Shown one piece after another: positions 17,801-26,480 of a stretch of DNA of 48,585 nucleotides (within the stretch, counting starts at the first letter, position 1; the number at the start of each line of letters is the position of its first letter). Below the pieces are notes generated by a model that had not been told where the DNA came from, made no database searches, and worked only from the letters and a program-made list of their open reading frames with translations. The stretch is from Alkalibacterium subtropicum (GTDB lineage Bacteria > Bacillota > Bacilli > Lactobacillales > Carnobacteriaceae_A): positions 1-48,585 of the forward strand of contig NZ_FOLT01000013.1 in NCBI RefSeq assembly GCF_900112455.1, read 5' to 3'. Made by a program: the position numbers and the translations under genes.

Positions 17801-20800
17801 ACATCTTCCCATGTCCAGAGTGCCCATCCGTCGTAATCCTCTTCTGTACGGCTGTAGTTGACGCGCAGGACATCATCAGCCAGAGGCTCATAAGGATAAA
17901 TCATATTATCTGAATCGACCCAGGCCTGGTTCATTTCCGGGGTCAATAGACGCACATTCATGTCTTCTGTCAGGTTGGCTCCTGCAGTATTATTGATCAA
18001 AAAGCCGATCAGTTCCGGATCTTCAGCCAGTTCGATGTCCAGATAGTAGCCGTAATCTGTTTCAACCGCATCACCGAAAGATAAGGCTCCTGTCGGCCAG
18101 TTTTCTGAAGGAGCAGCTACATCTTCCCAAATCCAAAGACCCAGAGTTTCCGGATCAGCCGACGGAAGGCTTTCAAAATGGAGACGAAAAAATCCGTCTT
18201 CGATTTCAGATCCTTCTGTCTGGCTGTCTTCTTCCGGTTCACTGACTTCTTCAGCGACCAGTTCACCGCTTTCGACTGTAAGGAGTGCAGTTCCGCCCTC
18301 TTGCATGGCTGGAATGGTAAAGGTCAGGCTATATGTGCCGTTTTCTTCCATTGCCTCCATGGTTTCCAGTGAATAATGATCAGTCAGCTGTGCTTCAGCT
18401 GCGGTCGTTTCAACCGTGACCGTTTTGGGTTCGTCTGAGACGTTGAAGGCCATATAAACAGATTCATCTGCCAGAGCACGTTCCACCATGAGCCATCCAG
18501 CATCATCGGAACCAAGGAATGTTTCACGGTCTCCGCGAGCAAAAAGTTCAGTATTTTCGTTTCTGAATGCCAGTAATTTCTGATAATGATCTAAGATCTC
18601 ATTGTTTTCTACCTGATCCCAGGCAAGGTCATAACGGTTATCGTACTCCGGCCAGTTATTGGCGCCGCTCTGTCCCAGCTCTTCTCCATAATAAATGACT
18701 GGCTGACCTTTTGAGGTCATCTGTAGAGAAGCAGCTAATTTAAGTTTAGCTTCGTCGCTGCCTTGAGAATATAGAAAGCTGTCTTCATCATGGCTGCCTA
18801 AGAATTGTCCCAAGGTTGCGTCACTTGTAAGGGCGGCATTCCGTTCGATCAGGGTCGCGTTTGCAGCTTCCAGGTTCCCGGCTGCAAATGATGAAGCAAT
18901 GCCTTTGAATCCGAAGTCCAACAGGCTGTCCATCATGCCGGAATTTAAATATCCATGGTCACTGGTGTAGCTTGCTCCCCAGGACTCTCCGATCAGTTTG
19001 AATGACGGGTCCTTTCTGACCAGTTCATTTTTGAAGTGCTGCCAGGTCGTATCTTCTACATGTTTTACTGTATCCACACGGTAGCTGGCTACGGCATTTC
19101 CGTTAGCTGTGGTCGATTTTTCGATCCAGGCAGACTGCCAGGCAACTAACTGTTCACGTACCTCTTGACGTTCTGTTTCAAAATCCGGTAAACCGGCCAG
19201 TTCCATTTTCAGATCACCGCCACCAGATGATGCTCTCAACATATCGTCAAATCTCTGACGGTCTTCGTCTGTCGGATAGCCTTCCGGAGGATTCACTATC
19301 CCGTCAGTCGGATGCATGCCATACCCTGCATGGTTCAGGACCACATCGACCATGATATCGATGTCGCGGGCTGCGGCTTCGTCGATCAGGGTGTGGAACT
19401 CATCGAGAGTGCCCAGATGCGGGTTCAGTTTTTCAAAATCTTCTGCCCAGTACCCATGATAGGCGTAATAACTGCCGTTTGCATCATTGTCGAACGAGAC
19501 ATCATGTGCTACGTTTTCAACGATCGGTGTGACCCAGATCGTCGAGACACCTAAGTCGTCCAGGTAGTCCAGATTTTCGGTGACGCCTTTAAAGTCGCCG
19601 CCCTGATAGGTTCCCCGAGGGTTGTCTGCTGAACCGTAATCCAGTTTATAAGGGTTATCATTGGTTTCGTCCCCATTGGCAAAGCGGTCGGTAAGCATGA
19701 AATAAATGATTTCTTCATCCCAGTCACGCTCTCCTTCGGCCTTGTTTCTGGCTTCGATCGTGACCTCTGTCTCTGTGTTATAGCGGCCATTATTTTCATC
19801 CCAGACAGAGACTGGAATCTTGTATGTTCCTGGTTGAACAGTGTGGTCTACAGATAAGGTCACTCTGTTTAACTCTGGCGAAATGGCCAGGTTTGACGGG
19901 CCGCCGATCGCTGAGGTATCTGCTTCGATACGGTCGACAGCTAGTTCTGAGTTGTTTTCGATCGTAACATCAAGAAGTCCGTGTTCATTGTAGTTGAATG
20001 AACGGTCAACAGATGCTTTGACAGTGATATCTTCTGTTCCTTCAGTTTCTTCAGGGCCCTCTTCTTCTACCGTTTCAGATATGTAGAAAGGGTTGGTAAA
20101 GACCTGAGTCGGGTCTTCATGTGTGACAAAGACCTGATTTTGTGTATCAAAAGAATCAAAAGACAGATCACCGGTCAGTTTCACATCATCCTGCGTCCGA
20201 TCGACGATCAGGAAACCTAAGCTGCCGGCATCTTCGTTTACTGGAATGTCAACATACGCACCATGCTTCCCGACCTGTTCGTTTGAGAAAGCTGCAGCTT
20301 CCGTCGGCCAGTCTGCTGGCAGATTTGGTGCATCGCCCCAGTACCAGACCCCATGGTTGTCATAATCGATATCTTCATTCAAGTAATGAATGCGCAGAGT
20401 CGGTGTCTCAAAGTCAACAGGTTCATAATAAGAAACAGAACCATCTTCTCTTACCCATACTTCATCGACACCTTCATGAATATCTATATTTATATCTTCC
20501 TCAATGTACTTGGCTTCATCACCATAGACAGCGACAAAACCGATCGAAGCGGCATCATCTTTGATTTCAATGTCCTGGTAATAACCGAAGTCTGTCTGCT
20601 GGTCGGCCGAAAAAAGTGAGCCGTTCGGCCAGGCATTGCCGTTTGCATCTGAGGACGTGATCACATCTCCCCAAAGCCACAAGGATAAAGCATTGTCGAT
20701 CGTATCGGTTTCCAGGTGGACACGCAGGGTGCGTGCTTCAGCGGCTTGCACGGAGGTGACAAAAGGAAAAACATTTGCCAGTGCTTGAAACAGTAAGACT

Positions 20801-20844
20801 ACCGCAAAGAATGCGGATAAAACGGATGTTTTTGTTCTGTTCAT
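14842..20844 (-). CDS. apu: Secreted, wall-anchored amylopullulanase (two GH13 modules, four CBM41)
   Basis: A 2000-residue extracellular enzyme that should cut both alpha-1,4 and alpha-1,6 bonds of starch, glycogen and pullulan. Order: signal peptide (cleavage near SVQA-AEA, residue 34); two CBM41 starch-binding modules (about 38-245, WLWGDV and WYWGDA); a beta-sandwich; an amylase-type GH13 (about 370-770: DRFANGDE, VVLNHAGYG, YRVDTVKHV, LIGESWGA, GSHDEDSF); two further CBM41 (about 886-1090); then a complete type I pullulanase (about 1095-1850: YNWGYDP, GFRFDMMGDHD, MIGEGWRT, AHDNLTLHD). The tail has seven acidic 13-residue repeats, an LPSTA sorting-like motif at 1969-1973, a hydrophobic helix and KNRK. 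LPSTA replaces the usual LPxTG. The ATG at 20844 follows AAAGGAGAG. The gene lies directly downstream of malEFG, partly insulated by a hairpin. Confidence 0.95.
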   Translation of the reverse strand: MNRTKTSVLSAFFAVVLLFQALANVFPFVTSVQAAEARTLRVHLETDTIDNALSLWLWGDVITSSDANGNAWPNGSLFSADQQTDFGYYQDIEIKDDAASIGFVAVYGDEAKYIEEDINIDIHEGVDEVWVREDGSVSYYEPVDFETPTLRIHYLNEDIDYDNHGVWYWGDAPNLPADWPTEAAAFSNEQVGKHGAYVDIPVNEDAGSLGFLIVDRTQDDVKLTGDLSFDSFDTQNQVFVTHEDPTQVFTNPFYISETVEEEGPEETEGTEDITVKASVDRSFNYNEHGLLDVTIENNSELAVDRIEADTSAIGGPSNLAISPELNRVTLSVDHTVQPGTYKIPVSVWDENNGRYNTETEVTIEARNKAEGERDWDEEIIYFMLTDRFANGDETNDNPYKLDYGSADNPRGTYQGGDFKGVTENLDYLDDLGVSTIWVTPIVENVAHDVSFDNDANGSYYAYHGYWAEDFEKLNPHLGTLDEFHTLIDEAAARDIDIMVDVVLNHAGYGMHPTDGIVNPPEGYPTDEDRQRFDDMLRASSGGGDLKMELAGLPDFETERQEVREQLVAWQSAWIEKSTTANGNAVASYRVDTVKHVEDTTWQHFKNELVRKDPSFKLIGESWGASYTSDHGYLNSGMMDSLLDFGFKGIASSFAAGNLEAANATLIERNAALTSDATLGQFLGSHDEDSFLYSQGSDEAKLKLAASLQMTSKGQPVIYYGEELGQSGANNWPEYDNRYDLAWDQVENNEILDHYQKLLAFRNENTELFARGDRETFLGSDDAGWLMVERALADESVYMAFNVSDEPKTVTVETTAAEAQLTDHYSLETMEAMEENGTYSLTFTIPAMQEGGTALLTVESGELVAEEVSEPEEDSQTEGSEIEDGFFRLHFESLPSADPETLGLWIWEDVAAPSENWPTGALSFGDAVETDYGYYLDIELAEDPELIGFLINNTAGANLTEDMNVRLLTPEMNQAWVDSDNMIYPYEPLADDVLRVNYSRTEEDYDGWALWTWEDVLQATSGWPDGAHDLDTVGENGAYFDLPLAENAESVGFLFLNKKSGDQTGDYMFSEAAEHTQVFIKEGDDTIYTNPYYASQAGMDRAELISETEIEVFFHTVEGLTEETLREKLALTNSSAEGQTIDTVTIDNEKNVVTLTGDFSVANGPYTVSFDEKEVNAMMGWRLKDALYAYDGELGLDLREDGTATLKVWSPSADDVRVVLYDKDDQTTIVKDDITMTAKDSGVWEVELDADTTGLDDVTGYYYHFEIARDGETVLALDPYARSMAAWNSSDPDSTIGKAAIVNPSHIGPELDYAEIDGYEKREDAIIYEIHVRDFTSDPEIAGELDSQFGTFSAFVEKLDYIESLGVTHVQLLPVMSYFFANEFASDERLLDYASTDTNYNWGYDPQSYFSLTGMYSENPEDPEQRIEEFKNLIKEIHDRDMGVIMDVVYNHTARTTIFEDLEPNYYHFMDADGTSRESFGGGRLGTTHAMSRRILVDSITYWVEEYKVDGFRFDMMGDHDAESIQMAYDEAKALNPNILMIGEGWRTFAGDEGYEDVQPADQDWMQHTDGVASFSDDMRNELKSGFGSEGEPRFLTGGARSIQRIFDNLTANPHNFTADDPGDVVPYIAAHDNLTLHDVIAQSIQKDPAEHEEEIHQRIRLGNLMVLTAQGTPFIHAGQEYGRTKQFRDPDFIEPVSADKVPYKSTFMTDSNGEPFEYPYFIHDSYDSTDIINRFDWSKVTDEETYPIHTLTKDYTAGLIALRRSTDAFSKGTMEEISEMVSLVDVPEVEENDLVIVYRAEDANGDSYLVMVNADNQERTLTLDSDLTDGYVLVDGKQAGTTPIENPEGLTVSGNTVTLDALTASVLLFTDRDMTDEESDENDDETPADEESDENDDETPADEESDENDDETPADEESDEDDDETSADGDSDENDDETPADEESDEDDDETPADKESDEADEESGEDSLPSTATAVWTVGALGLVSVIAGVGVKMFKNRK
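14947..15222 (-). repeat. In-gene 39-bp repeats encoding the acidic stalk
   Basis: Seven consecutive copies of 13 codons (consensus ADEESDENDDETP) in the amylopullulanase. Copies differ at few positions (DEDDDETS, GDSDEND, KESDEAD), indicating expansion by slippage. It forms a wall-spanning spacer before the LPSTA motif. Confidence 0.9.
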
Positions 20845-20868
20845 CTGATACTCTCCTTTAAAAAATAG

Positions 20869-20882
20869 TGTTAACGCTCTCA
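20869..20882. promoter_or_regulatory. MalR-type operator before the amylopullulanase gene
   Basis: TGTTAACGCTCTCA matches the TGTTAACGGTATCA group at 11 of 14 positions. It lies only 25 bp upstream of the start codon, between it and the malG hairpin. Confidence 0.5.
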
Positions 20883-20890
20883 TTTTCGGC

Positions 20891-20938
20891 AAAAAGAAAC
20901 TCTCCCCACAAGCAAACGTAAGGAGAGTATGGAATTTT
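20891..20938 (-). terminator. Hairpin after malG
   Basis: Minus strand ACTCTCC (about 20922-20928) pairs with GGAGAGT (about 20899-20905), followed by TTCTTTTT. Probably a partial terminator setting the ratio between malEFG and amylopullulanase expression. Confidence 0.6.
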
Positions 20939-20948
20939 TCAATAAAAG

Positions 20949-21827
20949 TTATCCTTTTGTTGCGCCGGATGCCAGACCAGAAATCAAATATTTCTGCAGC
21001 ATCAGGTAGACCGTAGCGATCGGTACAGCGATCAGTACGGCACCGGCAGCAAAACGGCTGAAGTTGTTTGAGAACTGCGCATTAACGAAGTTGTAAAGAC
21101 CCAGCGCTAAGGTAAAGTTCTCTGGACTTCTTAAAACGATCCGCGGCAGGATAAAGTCCATGAACGGTGTCATGAAGTTGAATAAGGCAACCACGGATAA
21201 AATCGGTTTGGCCAGCGGCAGGAGGATCTGGAAAAAGATCCTGAAGTGACCGGCCCCGTCCATCTTGGCTGATTCATCCAGTGATTTCGGCAGGGTATCG
21301 AAGTAGCCTTTAACAAGGAAGGCATTCATCGGGATCCCTCCGCCGATATAAATGAGGATCAGTCCCCATAAGTTGTCTAACAGTCCTACGATATTAAGCA
21401 GGATGTACAAGGCCACCATAGCCATCAGTACCGGGAACATCTGCAGGAGCAGGAAGGCGTACAAGCCGTTCTTGCGTCCTTTGAAACGGTAACGTGAGAA
21501 AGCATAGGCGACAAAACTTACTGTCAGTGTCGTAACGACTGTCACCACTGTGGATACGAACAGTGTATTTCTGTACCAGAGTAAATAATCACTCCGCGGA
21601 TTTGTGAACAGCCATCTGAAGTTGTCCAGCGACCAGGTCTCCGGAGAGAGTGACGCTGTGTAAAGATTGCTTGTTGTATTCATCGACATCGCAAACGCCC
21701 AGTAAAGCGGGTAAGCGATGATGACAAACATGATCGCCAAGATGAAGTAGATGAGCGCAACTTCAAAGCGGCTTTTTTCTTTGCGACTGTATTGTCTGTC
21801 GCGCATTTTAGTGAAAAGTTTTTTCAT
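20949..21827 (-). CDS. malG: Maltodextrin ABC transporter permease MalG/MdxG
   Basis: A 292-residue inner-membrane permease subunit that pairs with MalF to pass maltodextrins from the binding protein into the cell. It shows the expected six hydrophobic segments and the ATPase-docking EAA loop ESAKMDGAGHFRIFFQILLPLAKP (in two parts here: ESAKMDGAGH, ILLPLAKP). The C-terminus YLISGLASGATKG is typical of MalG. Its ATG overlaps the malF stop codon by one base, with GGAGG just ahead in malF, so the two are co-translated. No cognate ATPase gene occurs in the window; Firmicutes commonly use a shared MsmX-type protein. Confidence 0.93.
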   Translation of the reverse strand: MKKLFTKMRDRQYSRKEKSRFEVALIYFILAIMFVIIAYPLYWAFAMSMNTTSNLYTASLSPETWSLDNFRWLFTNPRSDYLLWYRNTLFVSTVVTVVTTLTVSFVAYAFSRYRFKGRKNGLYAFLLLQMFPVLMAMVALYILLNIVGLLDNLWGLILIYIGGGIPMNAFLVKGYFDTLPKSLDESAKMDGAGHFRIFFQILLPLAKPILSVVALFNFMTPFMDFILPRIVLRSPENFTLALGLYNFVNAQFSNNFSRFAAGAVLIAVPIATVYLMLQKYLISGLASGATKG

Positions 21828-23143
21828 TACATGTTACCCTCCTCTTTGAATGAACGTGAGCGTCTGAACTGGAAGAATGCGAAGGTCGCGACGATCAGTC
21901 CCAGTATCAGTGATATGGCAGCAGCCATACTGAATTGCGAGTTAGTAAAGGTCAAATTATAGACCCAGGAAATCAGGATATCTGTTCCGCCGGCATTCTG
22001 TCCGCGGACAGCTGGTCCCCCTTCGTTGAACAGGTAAATAATATTAAAGTTATTGAAGTTGAAGGTATACTGCGTCAACAGCAGCGGACCTGTCGCAAAC
22101 ATCAAGTGCGGGAACGTGATGTTGGTAAATTTCTGCCAGCGCGATGCGCCGTCCATCTCTGCTGCTTCATACCAGTCATCGGATATTCCTTGAAGGACAC
22201 CGGAGAACAACGCATAAACATACGGGAACCCGAGCCAGACCTGGATCATGATGATGGCGATCCGACTCCACAGGACTTCTGTCATCCAGGGGATCGTCGT
22301 ATTGAATAATGGCTGAATGATGTCTGTGTTGATCGCACCAAAGTTGTCATTGAACAAGGCAGAGAAAATGATGATGGTGACAAAGCCGGGAACAGCCCAC
22401 GGCAGGATCAGTACGGTACGGATCAGTTTCTTGAATTTGATCCGCTTGTCGTTGGTCAGGATAGCCAGGAACATCGCCAGAGCGATCTGCAGTGTTGTTG
22501 CAACGAATGTCCAGGTGATCGTCCAGGTCAGAACACTGATAAAGGTGTCACGCCATTCAGATAGCGTCACTAGACGAATAAAGTTTTCAAAGCCGACCCA
22601 CTGAAGCAGGCTGCGCGGTGGTGCATTGTATAAGTTATAGTTGGTAAAAGCTAAAAAGCCCATGAATAAAAGCGGCAGGATGACTACAAACACAAGGAGG
22701 GCAAATCCGGGACCGATCAGGACATATGGAAAAGCGGTATCCCAGGAATTGCGGAAGTTCTCCATCACTCCTCCGGGCGTCCACCCGTCTCTTATTTTCT
22801 GTGCTTCATTTTTGGCGTCCTGAATATTGACCCAGTAGAGTGCCACATAGAAAACAGTGAAGAGCAGTGCCAGGATCCCTTCGATCATGAACACACGTGA
22901 ATCATCCACACGTGCCACTGTTCCCAGAGTGATGAGCCCCTGCAGTCCGGATGCGACAAAATCGAACATCACGAATGCAAATGCGGCAAACAGTATGAAC
23001 AGCGCGATCCCTTTCAGTTTTCGTTTATTGTAAATTTGACCCATACCTGGAATGATCGATAACAGCATGGCCTTTTTAGGGCTATGATTCAGATTTTTCA
23101 CCCGAGTGTGGGACGGTCTATTTTGATTCTCGTTACTATCCAT
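21827..23143 (-). CDS. malF: Maltodextrin ABC transporter permease MalF/MdxF
   Basis: A 438-residue permease. After a polar N-terminus comes an extra hydrophobic region with LSIIPGMGQIYNKRKLKG, characteristic of Gram-positive MdxF, and then the transport core with EAA loop EAAEMDGASRWQKF. The C-terminal FFQFRRSRSFKEEGNM is cytoplasmic. I set the start at the ATG at 23143, which follows AGAAGGAGAG; a frame 37 codons longer reaches into the intergenic hairpin and has no such site. It lies 160 bp downstream of malE, with a stem-loop between them. Confidence 0.93.
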   Translation of the reverse strand: MDSNENQNRPSHTRVKNLNHSPKKAMLLSIIPGMGQIYNKRKLKGIALFILFAAFAFVMFDFVASGLQGLITLGTVARVDDSRVFMIEGILALLFTVFYVALYWVNIQDAKNEAQKIRDGWTPGGVMENFRNSWDTAFPYVLIGPGFALLVFVVILPLLFMGFLAFTNYNLYNAPPRSLLQWVGFENFIRLVTLSEWRDTFISVLTWTITWTFVATTLQIALAMFLAILTNDKRIKFKKLIRTVLILPWAVPGFVTIIIFSALFNDNFGAINTDIIQPLFNTTIPWMTEVLWSRIAIIMIQVWLGFPYVYALFSGVLQGISDDWYEAAEMDGASRWQKFTNITFPHLMFATGPLLLTQYTFNFNNFNIIYLFNEGGPAVRGQNAGGTDILISWVYNLTFTNSQFSMAAAISLILGLIVATFAFFQFRRSRSFKEEGNM

Positions 23144-23236
23144 AATCTCTCTCCTTCTACTCTCCCTATAGCAGTCACTTATGTCTGCAGAGTTGACTAA
23201 ATCAGCTCTATACACATAAATAACTAATATGAAGAA

Positions 23237-23266
23237 GGAGATTGAGTCTGTCATCGCTCAATCTCC
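23237..23266 (-). terminator. Intercistronic stem-loop between malE and malF
   Basis: GGAGATTGAG and CTCAATCTCC form a perfect 10-bp stem. The T stretch after it is poor, so it probably protects malE mRNA or partly terminates, giving more binding protein than permease. Confidence 0.7.
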
Positions 23267-23303
23267 CTTTTCAAATTAGCTAGACGTTATACTGTGATTC
23301 TGT

Positions 23304-24620
23304 TTATTGACCCATCAATGAAATTTCTGACTCGATCGTTGAAACAGCTTCGTCTAAAACTTCCTGTACATCGTCACCTTGCTGGATGAATGTTAATGCG
23401 TCACCCATTGGTTCCCAGACTTGAGCCATTTCTGGAATGTTTGGCATCGGATGTGCGTTTTGAGTCTGAGCAAAGATCGGTGCCATCAATTCATCTTCGA
23501 TCTCAACAGCAGTATGCGCAGGCAGTTCACCGGCTACTTCATAGTAAGTTTCTGAGCTTTCTGCATTCGTCATGTAAAGTGCCAATTCTGTTGCCCAGTG
23601 CTGATCTTCTGAGTAATAGTTGACCAGCCAGCCTTTGTTTCCTGAGAATGAGTTCAATGGTTCGCCGTCCTGCGTTGGCAGTTCTGCAACCATCAAGCTG
23701 TCTCCAAGAGCTTCCTGATAGTCTGGAATAGCCCAAGGGCCGTTGATGATCATGCCGACTTGACCGTCCATGAACAGGCTGTTAGCAACTTCCAGGTCTG
23801 TACCTTGAGGCATTAGTCCGTCTTCGAACCAGCCTTGGATTCTTTCCACAGCAGAAACAGCTTCTGGTGTGTTCAAGCCAATGTCTGATGTGTCATATGA
23901 ACCGTCTTCGTTCTGTGCAAAGATGTAGCCGCCGTCAGCAGTGATGAACGGGTAGGTGAAGTACAAGTCTGCGGCATTCATCATGAAGCCGTATTGTTCG
24001 CCTTCTGTCAGTTCAGCTGCCGTTTGTGTCAGCTCTTCCATTGTTTCCGGTACTTCATCAACTAAATCTGTATTGATGAACAGGCCGTAAGTTTCAACAA
24101 CAGCCGGAATACCATATTGAGCACCCTCATAACTGAATGCTTTCACTGCTTCTTCATTGTATTCGCCTAAACGTTCCATTTGATCGTCTGTCAGTTCAAG
24201 TTCTGCTGCCAAACCTTGCAGGTGGATATCGCCCATACGGTCATGCGGCTGGAAGAACAGGTCTGGACCTTGTCCACTTGGTGCATCCAAGCTCATTCCT
24301 TCTGTCTGTTCAAGCATGCTGTAAGGTGTGATCTCGACTTCGATGCCGTATTCTTCAGTGAAGTTAGCAGTGATTTCATCATACGCATTCAATTGTGCCT
24401 CTTCATCGTTGACCCAAATATGTAGCGATTCAGGTTTTTCAGGAGTACCTTCTGCTGTTTCTTCAGAAGTTTCGCCATCTGTTGTATCTTCAGCTGTTTC
24501 TTCAGTTGTGTCTCCTGAAGTATCTTCTGAATCTGTGTTGTCGCCCATGCCGCATGCTCCAAGAACTCCAGCGGTTGAAAGCAGTAACATTCCTTTGTAC
24601 CATAATTTCTTATCTAACAT
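23304..24620 (-). CDS. malE: Maltodextrin-binding lipoprotein MalE/MdxE
   Basis: A 438-residue extracellular solute-binding lipoprotein. The lipobox LGAC places the lipid on Cys23. A low-complexity Thr/Glu/Asp linker (about residues 26-60) tethers the mature domain, which starts PESLHIWVNDEEAQLNAYDE and has the family's FFQPHDRMGD and AELPTQDGEPLNSFSG features of maltose/maltodextrin binders. The ATG at 24620 is chosen because AGGAGG precedes it; a 20-codon longer reading has no ribosome binding site and would bury the signal peptide. The gene has its own operator-controlled promoter and begins the malEFG unit. Confidence 0.93.
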   Translation of the reverse strand: MLDKKLWYKGMLLLSTAGVLGACGMGDNTDSEDTSGDTTEETAEDTTDGETSEETAEGTPEKPESLHIWVNDEEAQLNAYDEITANFTEEYGIEVEITPYSMLEQTEGMSLDAPSGQGPDLFFQPHDRMGDIHLQGLAAELELTDDQMERLGEYNEEAVKAFSYEGAQYGIPAVVETYGLFINTDLVDEVPETMEELTQTAAELTEGEQYGFMMNAADLYFTYPFITADGGYIFAQNEDGSYDTSDIGLNTPEAVSAVERIQGWFEDGLMPQGTDLEVANSLFMDGQVGMIINGPWAIPDYQEALGDSLMVAELPTQDGEPLNSFSGNKGWLVNYYSEDQHWATELALYMTNAESSETYYEVAGELPAHTAVEIEDELMAPIFAQTQNAHPMPNIPEMAQVWEPMGDALTFIQQGDDVQEVLDEAVSTIESEISLMGQ

Positions 24621-24742
24621 TGTGTTGCCTCCTAGTATATTTTTTATTTGCTTCGTGTCCCTACTCCACTTTCTAAACATCAGGAAAAGGCTTTCCTAAA
24701 TCCAGTTTGTTTAGAGAAGATGTTGTAAGTGATTACATTCTA

Positions 24743-24797
24743 ACTATATAAGCTTTTAATAACGGTTTCAATCGTTTTTTCAATGTTACCGGTATCA
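24743..24797 (-). promoter_or_regulatory. malE promoter with two LacI-type operators
   Basis: Minus strand -35 TTGAAA (24766-24771), 17-bp spacer, -10 TATAGT (24743-24748). The -35 lies inside AATAACGGTTTCAA, a LacI/cre-like palindrome. TGTTACCGGTATCA (24784-24797) lies just upstream. The arrangement predicts maltose induction through the local LacI-type regulator and possibly CcpA repression. Confidence 0.8.
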
Positions 24798-24828
24798 GGA
24801 TTTACCCGTTAGTTTGTTTATATTTTAA

Positions 24829-26454
24829 CTATTGGGCTATTTCGACCACGATGGCTTCGAAAGGTTGCAGGACTGCCTTTTCTAAATCGATTTCCTCTTT
24901 ACCGTAGTTTGAGACGATCACTTTTCCCGCACGTCTGTCCTCATCCAATTCTAATCTTTCTTCCTGCCCGCTGACATTCGCGGCAACGAGCCACGTGCTT
25001 CCTTGATACCTGCGCGTATAGGCAAAGATAGACGGGTGATCCGGCAGAAGCAGCTCATAATCGCCCCAGACGATCAGCGGGTGGTCTTTACGCAGCTGGA
25101 TCAGCTTTTTGTACATGCTGAAGATAGAGTCCTCAGGATCAAGAGACTCTTTGACGTTAATATTTTTATAGTTGGGCTGGACAGGCAGCCAGGGGGTCCC
25201 GGTCGTGAATCCGGCCTGTTCAGAATCGTCCCAATGCATAGGGGTTCGGGCATTGTCCCGCCCTTTAACGTTGATCGCATGGATCAGTTCGTCTTTTGAA
25301 TACCCTTCTTCTAGTCGCTCGTTGTACATATTGATGCTTTCGATGTCATCCACTTCATCGATCGATTCGATTGTGCGGTTCGTCATCCCGATTTCTTCGC
25401 CCTGATAGATATAGGGCGTCCCTTTCATCAGGTGGAGCAGGATCGCGAACAGTTTGGCACTTTCCACCCGGTAGTCTGTATCGTTCCCGAAGCGGGAGAC
25501 GATCCGCGGAAGGTCGTGGTTGTTCCAGAACAGGCTGTTCCAGCCGCTGTCTTTCAGTTCGACCTGCCACTTGGACAGGACTCTTTTCAGTTCAGTCAGA
25601 TCGAGTGGTTTGAGATCCCACTTCATTCCGCCCGGCTGCTCGTCCAGCTGCATATGTTCAAACTGGAACACCATGGACAGTTCGTCACGTTCCGGATCAG
25701 AGTATAACTTCGCTGTTTCGGGCGTCGCTCCCCAGGTTTCGCCGACGGTCATGACATCTCTATTTAAAAGGGTTTCCTGATGCATCTCCTTGAGGTAGTC
25801 ATGGAGCTTCGGTCCATTCCCGGTGATTCCTTCATCCGGCTTCTTCCCGATCAGATCGATCACATCCATCCGGAAACCGCCGATAGCTTTATCGAGCCAA
25901 AAATTCATCATGTCGTAGACCGACTGACGGACCTCTTTATTCTCCCAGTTCAGATCGGGCTGCTTTTTACTGAATAGATGCAGATAATACTGTTCCGTTG
26001 CCTCATCATATTCCCAGGCCGAACCGCCGAAGGTCGACGTCAAATCATTAGGCGGACCGCCGCTTTCCGGGTCGCGCCAAATATAGTAGTCCCGGTAGGC
26101 GTTATCTTTATTTTTCCTTGCCTCGATGAACCACTGATGCTCGTCGCTCGTATGGTTGACGACAAGGTCCATGACGATCCGTATGCCCCGGCTTTTCGCT
26201 TCTTCAATCAGACGATCCATATCTTCCATCGTACCGAAATCCGGATGGATAGCCTGATAGTCACTGATATCATAGCCATTGTCATCATTCGGGGATTCAT
26301 ATACGGGACTCAGCCAGATGGCATCGATCCCCAGATTGTTTAAATAATCCAGGCGACTGATGATTCCGGGGATGTCTCCGATACCGTCACCATTGCTGTC
26401 CTGAAAACTCCGCGGGTAGATCTGATAAATCACCGCGTTCTGCCACCACTTCAT
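24829..26454 (-). CDS. GH13_31 oligo-1,6-glucosidase
   Basis: A 541-residue cytoplasmic glucosidase. GH13 motifs: VIYQIYPRSFQDSNGDG, LVVNHTSDEH, nucleophile D197 in GGFRMDVID, acid E239 in MTVGETWG, and D314 in NNHDLPR. QPDLNWEN is typical of oligo-1,6-glucosidases, and Val198 after the nucleophile is the residue linked to alpha-1,6 preference in this subfamily, unlike the Ala in the two paralogues at 8.3-12.1 kb. Just before the nucleophile KAIGGFRMD replaces the usual KGIDGFRMD. GAGAGGAG precedes the ATG at 26454. The pgmB gene ends 26 bases upstream, so the two are co-transcribed. Confidence 0.92.
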   Translation of the reverse strand: MKWWQNAVIYQIYPRSFQDSNGDGIGDIPGIISRLDYLNNLGIDAIWLSPVYESPNDDNGYDISDYQAIHPDFGTMEDMDRLIEEAKSRGIRIVMDLVVNHTSDEHQWFIEARKNKDNAYRDYYIWRDPESGGPPNDLTSTFGGSAWEYDEATEQYYLHLFSKKQPDLNWENKEVRQSVYDMMNFWLDKAIGGFRMDVIDLIGKKPDEGITGNGPKLHDYLKEMHQETLLNRDVMTVGETWGATPETAKLYSDPERDELSMVFQFEHMQLDEQPGGMKWDLKPLDLTELKRVLSKWQVELKDSGWNSLFWNNHDLPRIVSRFGNDTDYRVESAKLFAILLHLMKGTPYIYQGEEIGMTNRTIESIDEVDDIESINMYNERLEEGYSKDELIHAINVKGRDNARTPMHWDDSEQAGFTTGTPWLPVQPNYKNINVKESLDPEDSIFSMYKKLIQLRKDHPLIVWGDYELLLPDHPSIFAYTRRYQGSTWLVAANVSGQEERLELDEDRRAGKVIVSNYGKEEIDLEKAVLQPFEAIVVEIAQ

Positions 26455-26480
26455 ACCATTCTCCTCTCGTTCATTACCGC

